From Balanoglossus misakiensis (lineage: Eukaryota; Hemichordata): a DNA stretch of 64,000 nt. The position numbers and the translations under genes were made by a program. Of this stretch, positions 47,810 through 59,800 are shown one piece after another. The stretch is taken from NCBI GenBank assembly GCA_040954595.2, contig CM082588.2, forward strand, positions 7,130,001-7,194,000, written 5' to 3'. The notes beneath the pieces were generated by a model. The model worked only from the letters and a program-made list of their open reading frames with translations, ran no database searches and was not told where the DNA came from. Numbering within the stretch: position 1 is the first letter of the stretch; the number at the start of each line of letters is the position of its first letter.

Positions 47810-50800
47810 AATTGTTAAACATACATGTACAAACAACATTTGTTATCTATTGAGTGGAGTGAACAGCAGAATTAATTCACAGACACACTTTGCATGATAG
47901 TTTACGACAGCTTGTTGTCACATAAATTTGAGCTGGATATCTCAAAGCTTTAACATTGAGAAAACTGTTATTTAAATTGCTTGTCACATGATAGTTGTGT
48001 AAACAATGGTCACAGTGAGGTAACCAAAATGTTCCCCTACATCTAAGCTTTCAGAAAATATATACATTTAGGGGATTCTGAGCTCAATAATGACCAGAGA
48101 AATGTTTATTCCAAAGAGAGAATTTCTTATTCTGGAACCTTAAATACATCATAAGAATAATACTGACCTTTATTGCACTGAATACTTAATAGAAGTATTT
48201 TCAGAGCTTCTTGAAGTTTTCCACAGCTGATTAGAATCATAGCTTTGTTGTTATAAGCCATGGACTTTATGCATAGTAGATGTGGCACTGAATTCTTGTT
48301 GGTTAGTTCAGTCACCTTGTCTCCATCTGAAATATAATCATTTGATAATCACTGCGTTGGTATACATTAGATTGTTCAATTTTTGGTCCATCCTATTGTT
48401 TCCATGGTATTTGGTGAACTTGTGCATGGTGTTTTATTTCAGATGTTAAATATCAGACAGTCATACCCGGGGCACTTAATCCAACTAACAGTTTAGTCTG
48501 GTTGATTGTGAGCAAGATGCACTAGTTGAAGAGTATTGCGTAGCAGACGCACATAATAGGTTGTATGACCAAATTTTTAAAGAATTCTGCAATTTTATAC
48601 AGCAATAGAACTTTTTTTAAATGTCATTTGCACATATAGTCAAACCTGTGTTAGTGGCCACCTCTGTAGAGTGGCCATGTTGATACAGTCTCTTTACAAT
48701 TTATCTGTGTATTATTAATAGTCTATAATTTCAATGGCAATCTTAACCTGAATTGAGTCGTCTTCTTTTGTAATCCTTGCTGTCTGTTGTCTGTGTGTCT
48801 TCATCCTCACCCGTCACATCAGAGAGTATCTGGCACACATCATCCAAGCATCTCAGAGCGTCGTCGACCTCCTCCATCTTCACAAACGCTTCGGCCCGCA
48901 TCATCAAAACCGACGCGACGTTCGCTAACCTCGCCTCCTCCTCGCCCGGCGTCGCCGCGTCGTCGCTTCTGAAGCGTTTCCTTGACGACTGGCTCAAGCT
49001 CAGACTGCCATCGGAATCTTGGGTCACTCCATCACGGACGTTCGGAAGTAGAGTGTCGTCGGGCATGGACTGTACCAACAGTTCAGAGTCCGACCCTTCG
49101 ATCTGGCTAATAACATTCAGTTTGTTGTCATCCCTGTATGTCACTTTGGACAGAATCTGATCAGCTACAACAACAGCATCGCTCTCTTTCTCACTCAGAA
49201 GCAATGCAGACACTGTTTCACTGTAAATTGTTGTAATATCTGGAAGATTCACTTCTCCTTTTAATCCGGGATAAATCTGAAAATTAAAAGAATCAACTGA
49301 TGCTTAAGGAAATCTTATTTAAATTCTTCTAAGATGTGACAGAAAATTTATGATGCATATTGAAGTTTAATGGGATTCACGCAAGTTCAACTCATCATCT
49401 TTTACTAGACTGTAAGGTACAGTTGTTTTAAAGGGACAAAGTCTCCCTCTCGCTGCCCTGTTCCCATTATAATTATGTTTGGTACAAGACACCGTTTATG
49501 TTATTCTACATGTGGATATACAGTGAATGAACGTTCGACCACACACAACTTCCATCCCGTCTGTAGGATATGAGAGTAAAAATCTCGCCAAAATGGATAA
49601 ACGGTAGAGACTGATTATTTATGACTCTTTAAGGGCACTCCATACTGCCAGCGCCCTCAAGTGGCAGTATCTTGCAGTCTACATTTTTACCTGTATAACA
49701 GCACTGTCCATGATAAAGGCCATTAAGTCAAGGTACCTCTGCGATGCTACATCATAACTGAAAGACAAAAAGATAATGTTCACATGCTCGAGTTGTGAAA
49801 TATCATTTATGTTTTAATCACAGACAATCTGATGTATATAACGCGTACATGTATAGGCCATTTTCATGACCCCTACATGATCTCAAGCTTCTGTCAGTAT
49901 GAATCCATCAGTCTGATCAAAAACTCTACAAAACTCTAGTCAATGAATTGTGTACTGAATTACCAAGAAACTGTTTTTCAAGCAATATTTTCACACATTT
50001 CACGTAAAATGTTGAATTTTGACAACCCCATACCAACAGAAGTACAAGGCTGTAGGGGTCATGAAAATTACCTATTGGTGTATGTGTGTGTGTGTCACCA
50101 TAGAACTACATGAAGTCTACATACCGTTGTAGATCTAGGCATCTTCGGGCCATGATATACAAGAGGGTGGCTCTCTTCAATTGGCCGGTTGATTTTGATA
50201 ATTTCACTGAATAGTATTCCCCACACAAAGACCTGTCGTCCAGAACCATCACTAAATCTTGCTTTCTGTCTCTGGCATTGTGGGTCTTCATGTTTTCCAG
50301 TGTCTTTACGGAATAGAATTCAAGAACAATATATTACTTCAATAACAGTTATGAGCCAAGATGCACTGTCTGAATAGAACGACCTGCAGGAAATGTTAAT
50401 TGCGTTGGAAATTTGTCTCTTAGCAGTGTCCAGTTGAAGAAAATGTTTATTGTATAGGTACATTGTAGTGGACCGAGTGAATCATTTGTTTAGCGCTATA
50501 TGTATCACAGACTCAAGGGTTACAACACTGCACATGATCAAATCTTTCTACACTGTTATCAAATATTTCACCAAACAAAGGGCCAAACAACTTGTCTAGA
50601 GTTTTGATATATTTATACACACAACTGCAGAAGTGTTTGTCGTAATCAAGTATGAGTAAATTTACTATCATTTCAAAAAGACAAAGAACTTCTTAGTGTA
50701 CACATATTTCACACTGGACTGAACTTTTTCTCATGTCAAATTCTTACACTTGCACGATTCACAAACCAAATTCACCACCAATATACACTATACTCACAGT

Positions 50801-53800
50801 TATTAGTAAATTCCATGTTTCAAGTTCTGCGTCGTACCATCGTAACTGTTTATACTGAATTGCAATGTTGTACATGGCAGACAAATTATCAAAATTGTCC
50901 TGTAGAGCCTTGGAGAAGTGATGAATAGATGTCTGGTGTTTGCTCTTTAATTAAAAACAAAATCAAATAAGTATTCTCGCCAAAATGAATCATCGGTCTC
51001 TACTGTTTATTCATTTTGGCAAGATTTTTATTCTCATATCCTACAAATGGGATGGAAGTTGTGTGTGGTCGTCGCGCTGCATGGGTGTCCCCCTTGATGA
51101 GAATATGTCCTCCCATACCAGCGCAAACCCCACTGCAGTTGCCACAACCTACTAGGATATTCAGATGCTGTCATGCCCAGTCTACACTACAGTTGGCTGC
51201 TTCGTTCATTCTAAGAATTCTCTAATTTCAGGGATTTGTGGATGAATTGTAATGTTTATAAACAAACGCGGCGCGACGACCCCTTCACTTTAAAACTCAA
51301 TAAAGAAAGACTTCTTTTATCTTGGATTGGATTGGAAATTTTACCTGTTTAGCTAAACAGCATCCCAATAACGTCTCAACCATGGATGAATATTGTGGAG
51401 TTGCACCAACAGAAGCTGTTGTTTCTAGAATGTTTTGTAAAATGTAGGTTGGTCCTTGGAAATGTCCATCTTGATATTGCAGATATGCTGAAATGAGAAC
51501 AATATAGGAGGTGATCTTTGAAATGTGAAAACAACTACTCAACGCATAGCTAAACCAACAAATAAACAGTGAAATTAAATTAATAAAATAACTTCATCAA
51601 TTAATTCAAATTCAATCAATCATTTATTTATAATTTTACAAAGCCACATTTATTTTAATATAACATGGAAACACTGACAAACACTGCGTTTTCACAAAAT
51701 TCAGCATCTGAACATTTATGTGAAGTTACTTTGGAACAAAATCACAATCCATTCACATTAATTTCTCTACACAAATGGGACTAAGTGTCATAGTATGATA
51801 AATTACAAAGTAAGATTTCGGATTTCTAGTTCTCCATACCTTGCATGTATTTTGCAGTCAGCCATAATGCTATGTGGTTTGAATTCTTGGGGAAATTTGC
51901 ACTCATTTCCTTACAGCCAGACTTGTCTCCTTTACTGTAGTGATTCCATAATTGGACGAGCTTCAACACATCAAATACGAAATTATCTGCAAAACAAAAA
52001 CGGAAAACAGTATGTTATTACTATTGTGTATCTATTTTTTGTGAAATTTCAGGCTACTTCCATCTTATGAGGAAATTGAATTAAAATAGAAAACTGGCAT
52101 CTATTTTAATCTTACCCATCTACACATTACTTTTTACTGAAACAATATGCACAGTGACCCTCGTTTTTTTTCTTGCTTATAAAGTTTACAATTATTTTGA
52201 TCAAATACTACATAGCCAATAATTTGCCAAGTGTTTGAAAACCAAAGCCAAACAAACAACAGTAGCACGGCAAATGAACTATAGGGGGCGCTAGTGACCT
52301 TAGCACGCCATCACAGGTGGTTTTCAGGTTGCCAAATTTTATTGATTCGTTGAGACAAATAGACAATTGGTGACCATAACGACCGATTATACAAAAATAA
52401 AGAACTGTATTTCACGTTCATATCTGGTTCAGCTTTTACCTCAGACTTGTGTTGTCATTTGTAATTAAATTTAGACCTGTCGTATTTTTAGCGGATATTA
52501 TTCCATTAAAATTTTTGATAAAAATGTTTTTTTATTTTTTATTTATGAGTCATGTGCCCCATATTTTCTTTCATCAATGTCGAACAGTAACACGGCAGGA
52601 CATTTGAAACAATGTCTGTACACACACAAAACAACTTGAAGGACCATTCATGCAAATACGCTTATTGACTTTGTCCAATCTCCAAGGACTTCACCAAGGC
52701 CAAAGTTATTTTCAGTACAAAAGTCTTGCGCTGTCCTTGTCTTGTTAAGGACAGGTGATAGGAATACGAAATCTTATGTAAACTACACCTTCATCTTTAC
52801 ATGACCGTCACATACTAGCAAACAATGTGTACTTGCAAACAGTTTGTCAAAACTACTGGTACGCTCAATAACCCCAATAACTTCTGGCTATTATTTCGGT
52901 ATTTTACTTACATATCAACTCCGGTTACTTGTTCTACTCTGGATAGCTTTATCAAATATTCAGGCTTTAGCTTCTCAACGAAAAGCCTGTATATATGTGT
53001 CATGGACATCCAATGTAAAAGCACCTTGCTGAACCTCACAGCACATTAAAGGAAAAACCATGAACAAGTATCGCACACAGTGACTAGTAAGTTCCTCCTC
53101 ATCTGGGCTTTAAGAAATATACACATGTATATTTTTGGGATTTCAGACTGCAATCATTGACAGAAAACTAGAATTTCTGAAAGTGTCTGTCTGTGTGTGC
53201 TTTGTATAATTTTGGTTTTCAATGACAGACTTTGGATACACTAATGCAGAGTCTTTATGTTGTAAACATCTCTCAGAAATGTAACTGAGCTCAAGGGTAG
53301 CCAACCAAATTTCAAATATTGGTGACACAATCCAGTGGGTATAGTGTTTAACTGGAGTTGGTTCCCTTTCAGGGAAAAGAAGTGAGTTGTTTTTGCCTGC
53401 TGCCATTTGTTACTGACCTCTACACACGGTCACATCAGCGACCTTGGTCTATACCTACAACATCATCCATGTTGTTATAATTACATAATGTACATACAAC
53501 TAACATGGTTCAAGATGTACTGGTACATTTGACGTATATCATCCATACCTGGCATGATGAGATCAATGTATACAAAATAGCACACATTTTGTTCTGATTT
53601 TACACCACATAAATGGATAGTTCTGAAGAGAAAAGGTGCACCCAGTACATTTCATGAAGACATCTATTACGTCCAGTGTAAAATGTTTATGAACAATGTA
53701 TACATTGCCCTGAGCAGCTAAGGATAAGGACAGGTTAAGGTCAAGCTATGTAGTTGACCATGATACAAGCAAACATTGATCAATTGTTGCACACATGTAC

Positions 53801-56800
53801 AAAGCAGCATTGTGAATGGGTTATGTAATGACTGGGGGGTAGGTAGAAGACTTGGCACCCATTTCTCAGTTAGTTCCAAAACCATCCTAGTCATGAGAAG
53901 CAGTCATGTCGTTTCGGAAAATGAGGTTCGACAGTCTGATTATCGTTCTGTGCAGTTTTGCCATCCAGTATCTGTCCATAGGCAGTATGATCTCAACGAG
54001 CATCTTCTACATCGAGTTCAAAGATTATTTCCAAGAAAGGGCCAGCACTACCGCGTGGATCAACTCGGTTTCTGTGAGTGTGTGCTCTCTTACAGGTAGG
54101 TGTTAAAGTTAGATTTTATTGACCTGCTGAATTTTCATCTCTCTCTCTCTCTCTCTCTCCAACACATCCAATTGTTTTCCATTTTGATACATGAAAACAA
54201 AAAGAAACATTGTCTTATAGTTTACGTCTCTCAGTGAATTGGAGGAAAATACTTGTATCCTGTTTCGGCTTTCCCTTCGATATAAAACGGCCATTCACTG
54301 TAACTTTCTCACTGTTCGATATTGTTTTGATCAAACTATTAAAATTTTCAGCAAAATATCAAAAATTTATGTCTTTGTAGACAGCATATTAAACTCATTC
54401 AACTTTTTCACATTTTGTTACATTTTTTCTGTAACAGAATGACCCAGTATAGCTTGTGAACTTCCATTTCTTAAACATGCCAAAAATCGGCCATCTTGAA
54501 AATGTGTCGATTATGAGATTTTCATCACTCACCTAGGTAGCAAAAACCTATTTAATGTAGCGAGAATTGGGAAACATTTAGTTTATTTCTATTGATTTGT
54601 TTTGTTCTGTTTTTTACCTGCAGGACCAAGAGAATGTGTGAACATTTATAAATTTGTGTTGTTCTGTTTTTACCTACAGGTCCAATTGCTAGTATGCTTG
54701 TGAACAGATACTGTGTAAGGACTGTTGCAGTTATGGGCGGAGTTTTAGCAACGGTTGGGATGTTTCTCAGTGTTTTTGCAAATCATATTGCAATGCTGTA
54801 TTTAACCATCGGAATAATGACAGGTATTTCACCATGGTTACTCATCTCAATCAATAATGGAACAGTACAACCACTGTTTGCTATTTTTTAGTATTTATGT
54901 TTTGTGTGTCAAATGTACTTGGCATTTTCTTTCATACAAATAAGCAATTTGATATTAATAATATTTAATGTTAAAGGTCCAACAGCTGCCATTTTTTCAT
55001 TTTTTATGATTTCAATTTTCGAACATAGATTTTAGTGATTTAACAGGTGGGTATACACCAACATATTATCAACCTCTGATTTTGGCTGTATATGTAAATA
55101 TAAACAAGTTAACTAATAAATGAGTGCCACACTCATTTATTCAGCTGACCCTTGCAAGAGTAATAACTATAATAGCATAAGCACATGGTATTAAGATCCC
55201 CATAAAGTCAAAATACACTGTGATGTCATTTGTCGACTAAGGATAAGGAGAAGATTTACGTATTTCATATGGTAAAAGCGGCAGCTATTGGAGCTTTAAA
55301 CAGATGTTCAAATGGCAAAAATGTTCCGCCTATACACTCCTATAGCCTCAGGTTACATCTATTGAAGACAGCATATTGACATTTTTAACAAAATATAGAA
55401 TTTTCTCTTCTGACAGGTATGGGCTATGGTTTGTCATACGGTCCCAGTATAGTGATCATCAGACAATATTTTGACAAATACTACAGTACTGTCAATGGAT
55501 TAGCGGCTACCGGAGTTGCCGTCGGAATAATGGTATTCCCACCCCTCTACCAGATTTTGATTGACAATTATGGATGGAGAGGAGCTCTCCTGATTATTGC
55601 TGGCATTAATTCTCACGTCATTATCTGCGGTCTTTTGATGCGAGACAAAAAAGACGGTGATCAAGAAAAAGTTGCGAGCAAAGAACAAATGCGTTTGCAA
55701 AGCAACGCCCACAAACCCCAACAACAAGAATCTGACAGTGATGAAAATTCCGGCCTCTTTGCGAATCCGGATTGGACTGCGTCATCCGAGATCCGGAAAG
55801 TAGACGTTGTTATCGACTGTGGGGAAAATGTGAACGACAGCATCACGAATATTAAATGCAGAATTTCTGAAGAGAGAGGAAACGGACCTGGAGAAAAACG
55901 TACGACACTTCGGCAAGTCTGTGATGGAATAACCAGGCTTTTTGCCTGTCCGTACACTGTAGTCATGTGCGCTGTGGCTTTTCTGTCCGGCTTTGGTTTC
56001 CTCACGGGCATGATTCACTTTCTGGCCAAAGTCGTCGATTCGGGAATCTCCACGCTGGACGCGTCGTTCCTCATCACGATCAACGGCATGTGTACGCTGC
56101 TCGGCAAGCTCTTCAACGGACTCATGGTGGACTTAGCGAACCTCTCACCAGACTTAGTCTTTGGCAGCCATCTTTTCTTCACAGCCATATCGCTGCTACT
56201 CATCCCCTTTGCAACCAGCTACGCCGAATACGCCATTCTCTCTGGCGTATTCGGCTACGCGTCGGGAGTCTACTTTGGGATAATTCCGGTCTGTCTGAAC
56301 CGTCACATGACTCTCGAGAACTCAACGAATGCCCTGGGTTGGATATTTTTCTGTTGCGGTATTGGGAACTTTCTCGGCCCACCCTCTGCAGGTACGTGAC
56401 ATAGTCATTGTCCCTTTAATGTCATGAATGGGTTAAAGGGGAAGTTCAGTCTAGCTGAGTAAGTTGTTGAAGCCCTAGAATAGAGGGTGTTCCCATTCTA
56501 CTTTTTCAGATAGAGGGTTTAAAATATTGTGAAAATGCTGAGTCAGTATCTTTCTTCAAATCCCTATGCTTCAGTTTTTCTGTATCTCAAAGGATCTATC
56601 AAAAATTCAAGCATGGTGACATAGGGTTTCCTTTACATCTTTTAACAAAGCTACTAATTTTTATGTTAAAGAGACATTAGCTTTAAATTTTGGCTATTCT
56701 GTGTACGGAATGCAATTTTCTTGTTCTACTCTAAAGGTCTTGCTAATATTCCCAGTAGCCTGCTTTTCAACATAGCCTTATGTGTGTAATGGCCACTGTT

Positions 56801-59800
56801 ATTGTTGACAAATGAATTATAGTCTGTACTTGAATTCAAATGTTTGCACAATAATAATTCTGACTATACACATACATGTATAGGGTATGTTAATAAGCTA
56901 GATACTGGGCATTTCATCATGCTTCAGTAATTTGAACAATTAACTCCAGTAGATACAATACTGAAAACATAGGGATAATTTACATCTAATGGAGCTTTAA
57001 TTATGTTTCTTATTACCACATTAGGTTGGATTTACGACTCATCAGGAGACTACAACCTTTCGTTCTACATGGCTGGTGGCTTGTTCCTTCTTGCTACCCT
57101 GATGATGTCATTGTTTTGTGGATACGAGAAATGTGCATCCAAAATGAAACCATCTACAAAGAGTGTCAGTTTATAGCGAGCATTCTGTGACCAGCAGAAG
57201 TAGATCATGGACATGCGAGAACATTGAAAGAATACATTAAAAGAATTTGGAGACGAAAAGACTCTCATACATTCTCTTCAAATGTGTGCGTCAGAGAACG
57301 CCGGACCCAAAGCAAACTTTTATCGCGAGAAATGTATGGCGTACTGTACATTTGAGAATTGAGATACTCTGTCTGTATGGACTTTGAAAACAACAGAGTG
57401 CTACTGAACATTAAATCAGACTTTTAGCCTTTTTTTACGTCTAGATCTTGTCTGCAAACTATTGTATATTTGATATCAGTTTTTTTAGTTGATTTCATTA
57501 TTAAAGTAACACTTTCCAAACCTGAACATTTCATTATTTTGTATGGCAAATAAAACTTTAAAAAACCTAACTAAGATACGACCTTACCACAGAAAACAAT
57601 GGATTTAGACCAAACTATTATGGTGACATGGTTATGGCCGTGTTTACAATGTTCTTGACAATTCTGGCAGGAAATCTATAAAGTATACATTAAATACCAC
57701 TTGTATACTATATTTGAAACACAAACGATAACTGACACCGTTATCTGCTTAAAGAAACTCAACCTCTGAACCAAAGGACAGGTACCAGATGATAATTCTG
57801 ACAAAATCGCGCATAGTCATTGCTTCGATATTTTTTGCTGTCAACCAAATATTTGAATAACCGAATAATGTAAAGGTCGGTATTGGAGCAGATTAGTTTG
57901 GGTGTATGGAACTGTGTCGCATTCGTCTGCATTGCGATTGAGTTCGTTGTTTGGTCTGAAATTTCAGTTACAGGCACTAACAACTATTACTGGTATATCT
58001 GCATGTGTTACTCGATTTAGAGTTCTTTTAGTTTATCAATACATGTAAGTTGGACATCAGATACTGGACAATTCTATAAAGGCAGACATGGATGAACTGA
58101 CTTGGCGTAATGTTATGATTGCCATCTCTTCCTTCGCTGTGCAATTACTGACGTTCGGCAGCATATCATCTGTGAGTGTCTTTTACTTAGCGTTGAGAAG
58201 TTACTTCCAAGAAGATGCGCAGAAAATAACCTGGATGACCTCAATCTGTCAGGGCACCACACTTATATCAGGTAGGTCACAGACATATATGTACGACTGA
58301 AATGTCCAACACAATAACTATATTATTCAGAACTAATTCCGGAATTTCCGATCATTTTTCATAATTTCCTTTTCGAATTAGATTTTCATCAACAGAAATA
58401 TTAAGTGTTGCCATCACCTTGATGCAACTGTATCAGATACCAGTCAGTTCCTTGATATGTTCATATATTTTCTTTTAAAAATCAGCTGAACTGATGTTGC
58501 CCTCGCTAACATGTGTTATTATTTGAATAACACATCATCTTTCTTTTCAACAGGACCTGTGGCAAGTGCATTAATCAGCAAATTTGGAGTCAGGCCTGTT
58601 GTTACTGCAGGCGGACTGATACTAACAGGTGGTATTGTGATCAGTACTTTTGCAAGTGACATCCGTAGCTTGTATTTTTCATACGGATTGCTGGCAGGTA
58701 AATGTAGTTCTGTTTTGTTACTAGATCCCAATATTTACCAACAACATTTCTAAATACAAGACAATCTCACAAGCTTAAGTAAAAAAAATTTAAGTGAATT
58801 CAATTATACCATGCAGTCCAGAATGAGTACTAGTTCAAAGAAATTGAAAAAGATACAAAATGAATACCTGTACCCTATTTCCGAAGGGCATAGGAAAGTT
58901 TTTTTTTAATTTTGACATAATACCAAATAGACATGCATTCCAGTATTGGTAATGCAACATGGCATTTAAAGTTTAGTTTCAAATGTAAAATAATGAAAAT
59001 AAATGTGAACATTTGCTATAATTTCTCCAAAAACATGCTCTCTCAGGCTGAATTGTGAAATAATGAAGCTAATCTTTTACTAATCTTACTACAGGTATGG
59101 GCAATGGTTTGTCATATGGTCCCGGTATAGTGATCATTAGGCAATACTATGAGAAGTACTACAGTACGGTCAATGGATTAGCAGCTACCGGAGTTGCTGT
59201 CGGAATTATGGTATTTCCGCCCCTCTACCAGATTTTGATTGACAGTTATGGATGGAGAGGAGCTCTCCTGATTATTGCCGCCATTAATTCTCACGTCATT
59301 ATCTGCGGTCTTTTGATGCGAGACAACAGAGAGAGTAATCAAGAAAAAATTCCAAGAAATAAAGAAAGTCACATTAATGCTGAAACGTCGAAATTTCTGC
59401 CAAATGATGTCACCACGAACCACGAAGTCGTCGTTTCCACAGAACAGGAAAATAAATTTGCGAAAGATTTGACACATAACAGGACATCATCCAGAGAAAC
59501 TATGCAGAGTCATCCGAGATCTCGACACAACCAGAGTACCGCATACTTTGGTTTGAACTTGTTTTGCGCCCCCTTTTTCATCGTAATGTGCTGTGCGACC
59601 CTAGTGGTCGGTATTGGCATGTTGACCGCGATGATCTTCATCATTCCAAAAGCTGTAACGCTCGGTGTGGAACCCCTCAATGCGACTTTTCTGCACACAA
59701 TAATGGGCATCTGCTCGTTGTTTGGTCGATTATTCCACGGCAGTTTGGTAGACTGTGCCAAACTATCTCCAGTGATGGTCTACTGCAGTCATCTGTTTTT

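Noticed and set aside
52912-53028. Possible FANCG exon encoding KVLLHWMSMTHIYRLF
   Set aside because: Splice-like ends exist and the position suits the missing segment, but it starts and ends in phase 2, which fits neither the exon ending at 62799 nor that starting at 51986.
55967-56404. 145-codon open frame inside transporter 1
   Set aside because: Frame-shifted shadow of exon 3; the 326-codon frame carries the transporter motifs.
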